Positions 11,023 through 23,585 of a stretch of DNA of 64,000 nucleotides are shown piece after piece. Both the position numbers and the translations under genes were made by a program. Numbering within the stretch: position 1 is the stretch's first letter; the number at the start of each line of letters is the position of its first letter. The stretch comes from Batkoa obscura (Eukaryota; Entomophthoromycota; Entomophthoromycetes; Entomophthorales; Batkoaceae). The stretch spans positions 806,001 to 870,000 of the forward strand of contig JASVEC010000010.1 of assembly GCA_030770535.1 (NCBI GenBank). Direction: 5' to 3'. The notes beneath the pieces were generated by a model. That model had not been told where the DNA came from and did not search any database. It saw only the letters and a program-made list of their open reading frames with translations.

Positions 11023-12725
11023 ATGCAAAGATATAGTCTAGTAAAGCACAACAATAGCAATAATAATAATAAATTAATGATATCTTGTTTTAGAGACCAT
11101 CTAAAAGGCCTCATATAAAGGACCAGAGTACAGAAAATCTCACATTAAAATTAGAGAGTAAAGCTCCTAGTGATACTAGTACAGTTACAAGTGAAGAAAA
11201 TCCAACAGGAAAACTAAATAAAATGCAAAACGAAAAGGTCAAATTATTATAAATAATCATTATGAAAAAAAAATTAAAATCGTTTAATAGATCTCTAATT
11301 CTAATAAAAAAGAAAATATCACAAACTATCTTAATGAGGCAGAAGAATTGGTGAATGGAAAGAGATTCAAAGCAGTTGAACAAAGGGTTGATAAAGGTAA
11401 ACTAGTAGGATATATGAAATACACCCATGGAAAATAACAAATTTTCAGATAAGATTAATTCTGGAGGTGTTATAAAAGAAAATATTATGAGTCATTTTAT
11501 TAAAGCAGAGCGCTTGAATAAGATGAGAGTCAATGTATTTGACCATATACCTGATAAAACCAAAATAAAAGGCCTAGAAGAACCTGCTTTAAAATGCATT
11601 ATGGTTCCAGACAAAATGAGCAAAAAAATTATGGAATATAAGAAACCCAAAATAACATCAAGACCCTTGATCGAAAAACGAAATGAATCAACTCGTGTAA
11701 TTCATAATACCAGGCGTATAACTCCAGAATTTCAAGTTAGTGATGACGATCGCTTAGATTATTCCAAAATTAAAATTGACCCAAGTAAACTTCTTGACCA
11801 TGAAAAAGAAGGCTACTCAGAAAATGATGAAAGTGAAACAGAAATGGAAGTGAAGGTGGATGAGCATGATATTAAAAAAAGTAAATTAGGAAAAGAAATG
11901 TATCTTGGTATGCTTGATTCAGAGGTATTATAATAGTTAATGGTAAACTAAATACTTACAATTCTATAGAATTTTTACCTTGTCAATAATGAATATGTAA
12001 GTCATCAAAAATGGGGCTGGGATGTTAGAGAAAGGGAAGTTAATAGGATGCTTAAAGCACATTCAAGCATGATGCTAAGGGGTGAAGTTATATATGACGC
12101 TGTTAATATGTTTGACAGAGTATGTGGAGCCCGTGCAATTAGTGAAGATAAGTTAGATCTTCTTTCAGTTACGTGTTTATTTATAGCTACTAAATTTGCA
12201 AAAATTGGCTACGTTGATCCTGTTAAATTTCTATCATATGCAGTCAAGCCTTACTCAATATCAAGCTTAACTGCAACTGAGGTACATGTCCTCTTTCAGC
12301 TTGATTTTCGTTTAATTTATCCAAATCCTTTAGAATTTCTTGGATATATGATCGCAGGTGATGATGACCCTGATTATACTAAACTTATGACTCGTTATAT
12401 TATGGAAATGACTTTAACTAATCACACATTTTTAAAATGTCGCCCTTCTCTTTTAGCAGCATCTGCAATGCATTTAAGTCGTCTTGTACTTGGCCGCTTT
12501 GGCTGGGATGACGTGCTAATTGAACATACTGGTTTTCAGAGACACCAATTGAAAGGCATTATAAGAGTATTAATCAATAATATTGATGCATCTCCAAAAG
12601 ATTCTTATCCAGATCAAAAGTATGGAAATGTAGACTATGGTTCAGTTTCTATTTATTTTAGAGAGTGGTTAAAAGGTCATTCAGCTTCCGACATATCCAA
12701 TATCGATTTCACCCAAACTGAATAA
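11023..12725 (+). CDS. B-type cyclin
   Basis: A mitotic cyclin that would activate Cdk1. The C-terminal exon (11970-12725, 252 codons) holds both cyclin folds: WDVREREVNRMLKAHSSMML, AVNMFDRVCGARAISEDKLD, LLSVTCLFIATKFAKIGYVD, then the second box around YTKLMTRYIMEMTLTNHTFL and RPSLLAASAMHLSRLVLGR. The N-terminal part is charged and low-complexity, as in B-cyclins. A model with exons 11023-11040, 11094-11237, 11291-11396, 11449-11924 and 11970-12725 sums to 1,500 nt with all phases agreeing. The first two exons are less certain, because one intron would start GTCAAA; translation could begin further downstream. The usual MRxxLVDW helix is diverged. Confidence 0.88.
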
Positions 12726-12878
12726 TTTTAAAAAGATAGGTTTATCTATCTTCTACGTAATTAACTCAACTCAGTAACTCATAGTTATCCTTTCCTTACT
12801 ATTCTTATTTTTATATTATACCCAAAAGTTAATATTAAATAAACATATATAATATATGGTTTTAAATTTAAATAAAAT
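12726..12878. terminator. Convergent 3' region, cyclin and PHD genes
   Basis: About 150 bp of A+T-rich DNA separate two converging stop codons, so both polyadenylation regions must lie here. No further motif is claimed. Confidence 0.4.
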
Positions 12879-14155
12879 TTATTGTTTTGTCTCAACTAAA
12901 AACCAACGACATGTATGGCATAATAAATATGGGTTTTTACTAGAGGTGCCTTCATAGAATTTTAATTTATCTACAGTTAGGCATTCAATCACCTTATCTT
13001 TATCGTTGTTAGCTATTAAGCTTTCGGGTATTTCCCACCAAGAAAGAGATACTGTTGCGTCACACTTATAACATTCTTTTTTTACGAGATTTGAATCATT
13101 TTCATAATTTAACTTTAAAGGAGATAATACCATTTCGTTTGTTGGTTCTATAGTATTTATTTCAAAGAATAGATTTATCATTGTCTAAAAAAATGTGAGT
13201 TATTAATGACTAACAGTGATAATGATGATTGACCCAATACCTTATTTTCCTCTTCATTTTTATCATACAACGTATGAATATCAGGAGTCATATCTAATTT
13301 ACTATGTTTTGGACACAAAAGAATCGGTATTAACATCTTTCCTTTTTTTTCTCCCTCCTTGTTTTTTTCAATAAGTTTAAAACCTAAAAAATATTTTCGA
13401 TTTGTTTGGGAACAAGAAGCATGTGCCAAATGATCGCACGAGTCGCATTTTATTTTATACCCAAACCCACCCCTACAAACTTGGCAGATCTTTTATTGTT
13501 AATATCTTTTTTTCAAAAACAAATAAAAATTACTTCATCCCAATTACTTTGATCTAATTCCGAAATACCTCTGACGTTGTTTTGAGTAAACTTTGCATTG
13601 GGTAGAAATACAGCACAAATAAGATGTGCCCAGTTATGCATAGCTGTAGGAAGAATAGCTTTTGGTGCACTTTTTGGTTCATTAATACGACATAATATAC
13701 AAGTATGATTCTATTTAAAATTAATATAATAACACAAAAAAAATTGCACTACATTTGAGTTTGCTCTTTTTGCGAAATTTTTACACCATTCACATAACCA
13801 TGGCTTTTCATCAAGACTAAATATTGAAGGTAAACAAGCTAAAATGGCAGTATTAATTTATTAATATTATATATATAACTAATTTATAATGTATTCAAAT
13901 TCCAATATTATTACTTGAATGGACAGCAAGAAAACATTTTTTACAACACTTGTATTCTTTAGAAGGACCACTTTGTAAGCATAGATCGCATTTTCTTGGT
14001 GATATTACGTCTGTAGTTGCTTTTTTACGGTTCCTTAATTTTATTGGACTATTCTTTTAAAATGTTTTATTTTTATTTCTGATATAATTTATAAATATAT
14101 ACGCTACTTTATCCGACGACAATTTAACTTCATTATTTTTTACATCTGTTGACAT
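12879..14155 (-). CDS. PHD/ePHD (PZP-type) chromatin reader
   Basis: A multi-exon protein of zinc fingers, probably nuclear and histone-binding. From the N terminus (MSTDVKNNEVKLSSDK) I read a PHD finger (CDLC, CCKKC, then WLCEWC) and a zinc knuckle and ePHD (CILC, MHNWAHLICAVFLPNAKF, CQVCRGGFGYKIKCDSCDHL, HASC, then CPKH). The C-terminal exon (12879-13181) has a GATA-like finger, CYKC with a WWEIP segment and a final CHTC. PHD, knuckle and ePHD in that order is the PZP arrangement of BRPF/JADE/AF10 and of fungal Snt2; the trailing CxxC...WW...CxxC finger favours an Snt2 relationship. It is much shorter than Snt2, with no BAH, ELM2 or Myb region visible. Exact function is not known. Confidence 0.75.
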
Positions 14156-14953
14156 TGTAATTGAAAAATAAAAGTAGTGTCATTTTTTATACTACTCAAT
14201 TTATTCCTATTCCATAAAATGCTAATATTAAGTTGCTATTTTCGAAAGTAAATTTTAAGGTTAAAATGTTCTCTATTTAAAATAGTATAAAAATATGAAC
14301 TGTTGGTTTAGATCAATATTTATAAGCGCTATTATGATTAGTATGGTCTACACATGATATCATACATTATTAGACTAAACATCACCAAGTTGTTTACTAT
14401 TTTTAAATCTATCTATATTAGCAACCAAAAAATATTAGGTCAAATGCACCAATTTCGACGTTTACCCTCTTTGAGTACCAAATGTCTTAAAAAAATTCTA
14501 TTCGATTGGACCGTGATTTTAATTAACTTTTGAAACTCGATCTCTAAAGGGTTAATTTAATGTAAATCCTGTAAGTAATGCTTGTCATGGTTTTATTTTG
14601 ATTTAGAATCATACGTGGGCAATGCTTGTTGTGATTTTTAATCTATAAAATTCAACGAGCACTGTTCATCTATGATGATACTCAAGTGGTTACTTTTAAA
14701 AATCCCAACCACTGTTAATTTTACTAAAAATAGACCTTGATTTGCTAATTGTAAAGAAAATAATCTCTATTATCTGCTGATTTGTAAAACAAGTAATATA
14801 AAAAAATACTATCGCTTTTACACATAAATAGCCTATGGTTAATAGATATAAGTACGGGATACAATCGATCATATGTCCCATGTTAAAGATACATTACGAA
14901 ATATAAATAAATTCAATATATAAAAACAAAACTTTACTTTAAAGATTTATAAA
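14156..14953. other. Intergenic, PHD gene and subtilisin upstream
   Basis: About 800 bp between two divergent starts. No ORF, MITE or RNA gene recognised. Confidence 0.5.
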
Positions 14954-16141
14954 ATGAAATTTTTACCCTCTTTATTTTTCTCAAACTTGTTTATACATCT
15001 TCTGTCAGCTTTTAATCCTTTAATAGTTTCTGAACATGGAATTGTTGAAGGAAGTTATATAATCAAGCTTAAAGACACCAACCGTATTACTCTTGATTCA
15101 CATTTAAATAATGTTCGCTCATTATTTAAAAATCGTTCTGAAGAAAATAAGATTAACCATGTTTATAATTCCTTAGGTAGCTTTTATTCAGCACAATTTT
15201 CTAAAGAAATAATTGCTCAGATTCGCTCTTTACCAGAAATATCTTATATCGAAAACGACAGTATTGTAAAAGTATATCCTAGCGAAAATGCTGATACTTT
15301 AAGCATTAATTCGGTCCAACCAAATGCCCCTTGGAATTTAGCGAGGATTTCTCAAAGAAAGCTAGTAAATTCAGATTATACTTACTTAGGCGATGGTTCT
15401 GGGGTATCGGTATATATTGCTGATACAGGAGTATATACTTCCCATCCAGAATTTGAAGGACGTGCCATTGTTGGAGCTAATTTTTCATCTGATACAAATA
15501 ATAATGATGGAAATGGACATGGTACATTTGTTGCTGGTGTAGTTGGTGCTAAGACTTATGGAGTAGCTAAAAAAACACAACTTATATCAGTAAAAGTCTT
15601 AGATACCAATGGTTCTGGCTCTATTTCTGGTATATTAGCTGGTGTCAACTGGGTAGTAAAAGATAAGAGAGGGAAGAAAGGAAACGTTCTCAATCTTTCA
15701 ATTGGTGGTGGTTTTTCACAACCCTTAAATGATGCTGTAAAATCTGCCCATCAAAATGGAGTTACTGTAGTAACTGCAGCTGGAAATAGTAATTCTGACG
15801 GATGCTCTTTTTCTCCCGGATCTACCCCAGAAGCTATTAATGTTGCTACCTTAAGTACAAATGACGCTCGTTCTTCTGCATCCAACTATGGTAAATGTAT
15901 TGATATATTTGCCCCCGGACAAAATATTGTTTCTACTTGGAATAATAATGGGTTACAAACATTAACTGGCTCTTCTACGGCTGCACCACATGTTGCTGGC
16001 CTCGCTGCTTACTTCTACTCACTTGAAGCTTTAACTCCAGATACAGTAACTCAAAAAATTTTAGCTTTGGCAACTATAGATTTGGTCACTAATCCTGGAA
16101 GTCAATCCCCAAACCGTATTGCTTTTAATGGAGCCATATGA
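14954..16141 (+). CDS. Secreted subtilisin (proteinase K type, S8)
   Basis: An intronless gene of 395 codons. Residues 1-20 (MKFLPSLFFSNLFIHLLSAF) look like a secretion signal. An I9 propeptide follows (GSYIIKLKDTN to ISYIENDSIVKVYP). The catalytic triad is visible: Asp in VYIADTGVYTSHPEFEG, His in NGHGTFVAGVVGA, and Ser in GSSTAAPHVAGLAAYF. The oxyanion Asn is in AAGNSNSDGCSF. The Ser motif reads GSSTAAPH where most family members have GTSMAAPH. Length and layout fit fungal proteinase K and cuticle-degrading proteases. Most other genes here have introns, so a retroposed or transferred origin is possible but unproven. The likely role is extracellular protein digestion. Confidence 0.95.
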   Translation: MKFLPSLFFSNLFIHLLSAFNPLIVSEHGIVEGSYIIKLKDTNRITLDSHLNNVRSLFKNRSEENKINHVYNSLGSFYSAQFSKEIIAQIRSLPEISYIENDSIVKVYPSENADTLSINSVQPNAPWNLARISQRKLVNSDYTYLGDGSGVSVYIADTGVYTSHPEFEGRAIVGANFSSDTNNNDGNGHGTFVAGVVGAKTYGVAKKTQLISVKVLDTNGSGSISGILAGVNWVVKDKRGKKGNVLNLSIGGGFSQPLNDAVKSAHQNGVTVVTAAGNSNSDGCSFSPGSTPEAINVATLSTNDARSSASNYGKCIDIFAPGQNIVSTWNNNGLQTLTGSSTAAPHVAGLAAYFYSLEALTPDTVTQKILALATIDLVTNPGSQSPNRIAFNGAI

Positions 16142-17095
16142 ATTTATTTTAGATTTAAAATAAGTATATTTTCTTGATATAAATTTATTGAACATACTTT
16201 TTAATAGCAAATTTTAATTTTTTATTACAGAACCCACTTAGATTCAAAAGTGCTTATTTTTACACTACAAACACTTTTCATTGATTTCGCTGACTTAATT
16301 TTATAAAATGATTTATTATTAATTTCCTTTAATTTTTTTATTTTGAAATAGATTTATGATTCTTCATGCTTTTCCAATACATTACTATATGTCTATACTT
16401 GGATTACTTAATACCTACTTTTATAATCATAATTTTTAAAAATAGCTTGAAAATGATGTTAGTACAATACATAAAAAAATTATTGCTATAAGCAAACTAG
16501 CTTCAAATTCTAGTTCAAGTAAAAATCGAAACCAAAAAAAAAATCTTCACATGTAACTTTAATTATATAGATTTGAATAAGTGTAAACAACCAATTGATC
16601 ATATCCGCTTATTTTTAATCTCTTAAATATAGTGTCGACTGGTATTTTTCTTTCTACCTCAATACCACTATTTTTTGTATCCCTATTCACCTGTGGTCTG
16701 ACTTGGGCACTGCAGGCTTTTTACTAACATCACTAGCATTACCTCCTCGTCGATTCTTCCCTTATTTCTTTTATCAGTAATTTATATTCGTTTGTCTTCT
16801 GGAAAAGTCATTGGTTCTTTATAGAATTCTTATTTACTAAAGAGTAACAAGATATTTCAATGCTCCCATTTATTACAAATAGGAAATTCCCCGATTCAAT
16901 GAATTTTCTCATGTAAGGCTAGATTAGTCGCTAATTGAGATGGAAAAAATGTTTTTCTTCATGACATACGTCTCCTTTCATTAACCTGCCTTTTTTTACA
17001 CTTATTAATAAGCCGATTCAAACTTTTTACCTTCAAGAATATAAAAAATCCCTATATGAGCTATATCTGTTGGAGAACAAACTATTTAAATATTT
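16142..17095. other. Intergenic, no gene seen
   Basis: About 950 bp downstream of the subtilisin. A few short C/T-rich patches near 16660-16800 but no coding evidence. Confidence 0.5.
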
Positions 17096-17193
17096 GGGGA
17101 TGTTTTTTTTGATTTCATTATTTTTACATCTTTTAAGCGTTATTTAAGTGGAAAAATTGCTAGTAAAATTCTTAAATACAAAAATACATCCCC
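17096..17193 (-). mobile_element. MITE copy 6, TSD ATTT
   Basis: GGGGATGTTTTTTTTG to ATACATCCCC with the full core. The flanks ATTT (17092-17095) and ATTT (17194-17197) match exactly. Confidence 0.92.
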
Positions 17194-17311
17194 ATTTGAT
17201 CAAAATTTATGTACTAAGACATAAAAGTTGAAAGCTAGGCCTTTAATACAACAAACCCTTATTTTTTTAACTAGATAATTTAGTAGTGTAAAAATTAAAA
17301 GAGAAGTATAT

Positions 17312-17405
17312 AGAAATGTTTTTTTAGCTTCATTACTTTTCCCATCTTTTAAGCGCTATTTGAGTGGAAAAATTGTTAGTAAAATTCTTAAATATATACA
17401 TCCCC
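17312..17405 (-). mobile_element. MITE copy 7, TSD ATAT
   Basis: The core TTTTAAGCGCTATTTGAGTG and the right end ATACATCCCC are clear. The left GGGG has decayed to AGAA, but ATAT flanks both ends. Confidence 0.85.
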
Positions 17406-17514
17406 ATATTCTTAGAATGATGTATTCGAATCTGTTCAAATAATTAAACACAAGACTAAATGTAATTTGGTATCAAAAATTCTTTATTATTGACTATAAA
17501 TGTATGATTGACCT

Positions 17515-18704
17515 TTACAAATTGACAGAGCGTAACCCTTCTTCTGTATATCTACCTCCTTTTACTTCAATTTGCTCTGTTAATTTACGGATTTGTTTAT
17601 TTTCATCATCACTTAACTTGATATTGGCTGATTCAATATTTTCCTCCAGGTATTTGATTCTTCTCGTTCCTGGAATAGGGATAAAATCATTTTCCTAGTA
17701 AAATTAAGCTATAATCTAGTCATGGTTAATAAAACTTACTTGAGATAAAACCCACGATAAGCATAATTGTGAAGCTTTGATTCCCTTTCTATTGGCTATT
17801 TCTTCAAGCTTATTGACAATTTGAAGGTTATGCTCAACATTTTCTTCGTTATAGCGTGGAAAACGAGTGACTCTTGAATCATCCCTATCTAGTGATTTTA
17901 CATCTAATTTTCCAGTCAAAAAACCACGACCTAATGGTGAGTAAGCAACAATAGCTACTCCGAGCTCTCTACAAGCTTCCAATAATCCATTTTTTTCAAT
18001 AAATGTTTCCCATGGACTATCAAAATTAAGTTTAAGTAGTTTTAAAAAAAATTTAAATAATTACCTATATTCAATTTGTACTGCAGAAATAGGGTGAACT
18101 TTATGTGCCCTCTTGAGTGTTTCTGCACTACATTCAGATAACCCTAAATATTTCACTTTGCCCTCTTTAACTAATGCTGCCATAGCTGAAACAGTTTCTT
18201 CAATTGGGCTATAAGTCACATTAATAAAAATGATTTCTATTAGAATTAGAACATACGTGGTAGGATCAACCCTGTGTTGATAATACAGATCAATAGTTTC
18301 AATTCCTAAACGTTTTAAACTAGCATCACAACACTGTTTCACGTATTCTTTATCCCCACGTATCTTCATTTCCTTTTTTTCTAGATCATAACTAATAGCA
18401 AATTTAGTACAAAGAAAAATTTCATTCCTACGCTCCTTTAAAACTTTAGCTAAAAGTTTTTCATTTTCGCCCATGCCATACATATCCTATAATAATATTA
18501 ATATTTGGTTACTCAGATCATCCATTTATCACTTACTGAAGTATCCCAAAAAGTACATCCAAGGTCAATGGCTCTGTTTAAAACTCGAATATTCTCTTCT
18601 TCGTTAGAAGAGCCATAAAAAGCACTCATTCCCATACATCCTAGTCCAATACTTGAGACTTGTGGGCCATTTCTACCTAATTGACGTGTTGCTAATCCAC
18701 TCAT
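17515..18704 (-). CDS. Aldo/keto reductase
   Basis: An NADP-dependent oxidoreductase in about five exons. It starts [20 protein letters not shown]. The family catalytic tetrad is visible: Asp in CTFWDTSDMYG (the first intron, 18487-18536, splits it), Tyr in DMYGMGENE, Lys in [11 protein letters not shown], and His in [10 protein letters not shown]. Further landmarks are [33 protein letters not shown] and [17 protein letters not shown]. The protein ends [14 protein letters not shown]. This is closest to the AKR13/YakC-like group of plants, fungi and bacteria. The substrate cannot be told from sequence; small aldehydes or quinones are usual. Confidence 0.93.
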
Positions 18705-19547
18705 TTTAAACTTATTTTTTGTTTTTACTTTGTTTCAATTATTTTGGCATTTCATTATGTTTTATACTTTTCACTTAAATACTTGATTTTATCTAACTCC
18801 GATTTATGTTGATTAGAATTGAATTTTTAATTTTATTATGGAGTATTTTAATCCCGACTTCAAGGTAGATTTTGTCACTTAATGCGTAGCACTTAGAAAC
18901 CTAAAAAAATTAGACTTCGAAACTCTTAAATTAATATGGTAAAGGTTATTTAAAATCTCACTATCAACGTCATCATGTGAATAACTATTGCTTTTATATA
19001 ATATAATCCATTAATAATATACACTTTCGTTTTTGCTTTAAATATAGGTATCCCTAGCGTTGCCATTATAAAGACGTTATTCGCCTCATTAGCTTTAAGA
19101 TATAGGGATGCATTTTTTTGCTTAATAATTTTACTAATAATTTTTCCGTTCAAATAATGCTTAAAAAATGGAAAAAGTAATGAAACCAAAAAAACAACCT
19201 CATATAGTGGATTTTTTTATATTTTTATATGAAAACAGTAAAAATAGAAATATTTAATGAAAGCGTACATCTTAAAAATCGCTATTATATTTAACTAACA
19301 AAGGCTTGTACCATACTTTCATTTTTCAATACAGTAAAAATAAAATAATACTATATTGAATAGATTGAATTTTATAAATATTTTAATGTTTAAATAATTA
19401 TTTTATTTAAAACTACAATAATGTAGTATTTTTTATATATAAAATATTACACTTAAACAATAGGAATTAGTTCATGACAGATGAAATAAGCTAGCTTTTT
19501 GACAAATATTAATACTTAATAACAAATTAGAGGAAGATGTTTTATAT
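18705..19547. other. Intergenic with one MITE
   Basis: Holds the reductase upstream region, MITE copy 8 and the SRP68 3' flank. Nothing else seen. Confidence 0.5.
19104..19201 (+). mobile_element. MITE copy 8, TSD ATAT
   Basis: AGGGATGCATTTTTTTG to AAAACAACCTC around the usual core; ATAT abuts both ends. It lies in the promoter-proximal DNA upstream of the reductase gene. Confidence 0.85.
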
Positions 19548-21918
19548 TTATTTTTTAAAGAAAGAAAACAAATTTCCGAGGACACCGCTATTATCTTCCT
19601 CAGCATTTTCAGTGGCAGCTGGAATTGAAGTTGAGGTTGAGGTTGAACCTTTGCCCATTAAGTTATTTAAGTGATTAAACAATAATGAGTTTTCATCTTC
19701 AAAATGATTAAATGCAAGATCAAACACCATAGGCTTGCATGGAATAGGTAAAAGTTTGGGTGGTAAATCAATAAGATTAGGGGTATACTGATTATTGTTT
19801 AGCTTGAAATTAGGATATTGTTTTAATTGCTGAGATATTGACTAAATATAGTAATTAATTTATTGTCATTATTATATATATAAATACTTACTAATAAAAT
19901 TTGTTGATGACTTAAGTTTAAATTTGATAAAGATTCAGCTAACAAATCTGTTTCATTTTCGGAATGGATAGCCCAAGTTGATTGAGCTTGTTGGGATAAT
20001 GAGCGTATGATTTTTTCAAAATTCAAAGCATAGTCCATTGAAACTATACAATCTAATTTATATTCAGATTGAACAGAATCGTTATTAGACACCAAAAATT
20101 GAGAAAATGAGGATGAGGAATGTTCGAATAAGGAACTAGCTTCCAAATATTTTTGTTCATTCAAATAATACATTCCCATGAATGTTTGACTTCAAAAATT
20201 AAATATTTCTTAAACTTAAATATAAAAATACCTAACACCTTTAAAATAAGCTAATTTTGCTTTGACCCATTGTTCAAATTCATATTCTTCTTGGAAAAAA
20301 GGAGCATTTGAAATATTATCCAAAACCTATCAAACAACCAACATTGACATTATTTATAATAGCAATAATATCAAAAACTTACTTGTATTATACCATTCAA
20401 AAGTTTAATGATATCTTCAATTCTACCAGTGATTTTCAATTCTGGAGCAATTCCTTCATTATTAATAATGAAATACTCTTCAATTAAAAATAAATTTCTC
20501 AAAATCATTGCACTAAATTGTCGTTGATGGACACATGCTTTAAGTAAACTTAAATTAGCACTTAATTCTGCTGATTTAGATGTTTGAATCCTTTCTGATG
20601 CAACCTAAATTATAAATATAAATAGTAAAATATAGTAAAATAATTACTTTGTCTTCTTCACTTAATTTCATAGCTATTTGTGTAGCATCAGAATAAGAAG
20701 ATATAATTTTGTCATATAAATTCATGACCTCGTCTTTAGAATTATTATTGTTGCTAAATAATTGATCTTCTGCCTCCTTTGCTGCAATCATTAACCTTGC
20801 TATTTCAGAACTTCTTAATTGAATAGTATGATGAAACCATTTAATATCGTTAACTTTCTTAGGTAAATCCGATTTCAAAGTAATGCTCTATTTAAAAATA
20901 AATCAGATACAAATACATAATGATATAATTACTTCCAAATGAGACGAGAATTCTTTTAAATAACTCCCTTTTACTTTTGATACAATCTCTTTATTATATT
21001 CTTCTTCATTCAGTTCATCTACTTCTTTTTCAATATTATATAAACAAAACCGAATATTAGGCTCAATGTTATCAACCATTGAAAAATAAAGTGCTTCGTC
21101 TTGAGCATTACAATTTTCACCCTGTGCCAAATTTTCTAGAATGAATCTAAAATTTAGATTAGATTTGTTATTTTGAAAGGCAAACAATTCAATTACTTTG
21201 ATGCTGTAAAATATTCTAAGCACTTTTCCCACTCCTCTTTTTCAAAATAGTAATATCCATTTATCATAGTTGTATAAGCCTAAATATTACATTTACGAAA
21301 ATTATTTTATCTAAATTTTAACTTACTTTGACTTCTAACACCTTGTTTACACTGAATAATTTATTACTATTGATAAGGTCTATAAATGAAGCAATATTTG
21401 CAGCCTTTCTAAGTCTTGATAATAAATGGTTTCTTTTTCTAGAATCTTCTAACAAACTTGCTTTTATTTCCATTCCATAACTCCATGCTCGTTCACATAA
21501 GAATAACAAAAGTTCAAAATAGCTAAAATACTAATATTATTTAATAATTTAAGATTAATTTTAGCTTACCTTTTATTTTCACCAAATACCTCTTTCTTAT
21601 CTTTTAATAAAGTGAGTTCGTCACTTACTTTGTTTTTTTTGGGGCCTCCTTTATGTAATAAGCCTAAACCTTTTCTTAAACCATGTATTTTACGGGTACA
21701 ATATTTTCTATTCAATTAATTATGTATAAACGCTTAATGTTGTAATTTTACAATAGAGAATTACCTATATCGAGTATAATCTTGATGTCTTAAACCAAAA
21801 GAATTCCTAGTCTCATTTAGTAAGCCTAAAACTGCTTTACATCAACATATGTCATCTATTATTATTAATGATATTTACTTGGCTCATCGATTTTTTCTTG
21901 AATATTAGTCATGGACAT
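19548..21918 (-). CDS. SRP68: Signal recognition particle subunit SRP68
   Basis: SRP68 binds SRP RNA and SRP72 in the particle that targets secretory proteins to the ER. About ten exons read from MSMTNIQEKIDEP, then LLNETRNSFGLRHQDYTRYR and KYCTRKIHGLRKGLGL. That is the RNA-binding start of SRP68 (GLRHxDYxRYRxYC). The body is helical: RAWSYGMEIKASLLEDSRKR, KWFHHTIQLRSSEIARLMIA and so on. The last exon, PMVFDLAFNHFEDEN through GVLGNLFSFFKK, matches the conserved C terminus (FDLALNH...GFF) that contacts SRP72. Introns are all about 45-60 nt. It shares a 344-bp divergent upstream region with MOB1. Confidence 0.9.
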
Positions 21919-22262
21919 TTTACTTTTATTAAAAAGAAAGAATTTTTGTTTGTTTATAAAACTAGCTCTATGAATTTAACATAAAATTAACCAATGAAAT
22001 TAATTTGAGTAGACTATGAACAGTTTAATATTATTTAGTAGTAATAATACAATAATATAATGATATGAATTCAAAAATGATTGATGATAAATACCAATTT
22101 GTAATAACATTAGGTACCTTCATTGATATACTTTTAACAAAGTATTTTAAATAAGGAAGTTCAATGTCACATTATTTCAATATTTTATTTTACTATTTTA
22201 AAATTATAAAAATAAAAATAGAAATAGACTTATAAATTTATTCTTTTTATTTAAATTAAAAA
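21919..22262. promoter_or_regulatory. Divergent promoter region SRP68/MOB1
   Basis: Only 344 bp separate the two start codons, so both promoters must lie here or overlap. No individual box is identifiable by eye. Confidence 0.4.
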
Positions 22263-23177
22263 ATGGTTACAAATAGTGCTAATTCATCGTATGTAAAAAC
22301 AAACAAACTAAATAAACAATAATAATAGATTATTATAGGATAAGATCCACAAATACAATTAAAACATTATATAAGAATGCAAAAAAATCAGGCTCTAATT
22401 CTACAGCTTCAAAACAATATCAATTAAAAAAATATGCTGAAGCTACTCTGGGTCCATTATATTTAAGAGCCGCTGTACAGTTGCCACAAGGTGAAGATCT
22501 TAACGAATGGTTGGCAATGAATAGTAAAATTAATTATAGGCTTTATTGACTTTATTGACTTTATTTAACTATTTTATTAAAAAATAGCGGTGGATTTTTT
22601 TAATCAGGTCAATTTATTATACGGTACCATGTCTGAGTTTTGTACAAAGAACACTTGCCCTTTAATGTCGGCTGGTACTAAGTAATCATCTTAGTAACGC
22701 CCTTATCCTATATTTATAATCTTTTACATATTTAGATATACTTATAATTGGGCAGATGAAAGCACGAATAACCAACCAATTCCAGTATCAGCACCAGAGT
22801 ATGTTGATAAATTAATGGCTTGGATCCAAATCCAATTAGATGATGAAAAATTATTCCCAACTAAAACAGGTACTTTGCTTAATATTTATCTACTCTTTAT
22901 TTATATCAGATTAGGCATTTCTTTTGGTAAAAATTTTTTGCCTACTGTAAAAACAATATTTAAGCGTTTATATCGTGTATATGCTCATTTATATCACCAC
23001 CACTTTGACCATGTGATTGTTTTAGGCCAAGAAGTACACTTGAATACTTCGTTTAAACACTTTATTTTTTTAGTGCAAGAATTTGACTTGATTCCAGATC
23101 AAAAAGAGTTAGCTCCAATGTTAGATTTAATTGCTACTTTTGATCAAAGAGAGCCTCAGCCTAGCTCAAGTAGTTAA
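22263..23177 (+). CDS. MOB1: MOB1 kinase activator
   Basis: MOB1 binds and activates NDR/LATS-type kinases in mitotic exit and septation signalling. Five exons are phased cleanly: MVTNSANSS, then [126 protein letters not shown] and [20 protein letters not shown]. The zinc ligands (two Cys around [11 protein letters not shown], two His around YAHLYHHH) are present. The third intron uses the second AG, reading [13 protein letters not shown]. The end, [20 protein letters not shown], is typical. Length is normal for the family. Confidence 0.96.
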
Positions 23178-23585
23178 TTCTTCAATAAACCAGTGTTCAT
23201 TATATAAATAGACAAAAAGTGTATTGTGGAATTATATTATAATTACTTAATAATGTAACTATTTTTATTCTAGAAAATAAACAAGTTATAGAAAGAATAA
23301 AGTTTATATTATATATAACAATTTCTTTCATTAATGAATTAATTTTTAAATATAATAAATCTATTTGAAGTTATTTTGTAAATAAAGTACTTTATTTAAT
23401 AAATGAAACTATAATTCATTTAAGATTTAAGATGTCAATTAATAATGGTTCTAAGTTAATTAATAGCAGTGGCATCAAAATAATTCTTGGTTTTTAATTG
23501 GTTTAAATTACTCCCATCCAATTCAACTATAAAACATAAGATTTTCTTTTTTTTCTAGAAACATTTTAGAATATTTAAAAACAAA
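23178..23585. other. Intergenic, MOB1 3' flank and ATX1 promoter
   Basis: About 400 bp of A+T-rich DNA. No motif, including any clear copper-responsive element, was recognised. Confidence 0.4.

Noticed and set aside
11111-11383. Minus-strand 90-codon ORF
   Set aside because: Antisense to the N-terminal exons of the cyclin, whose phases agree over five exons.
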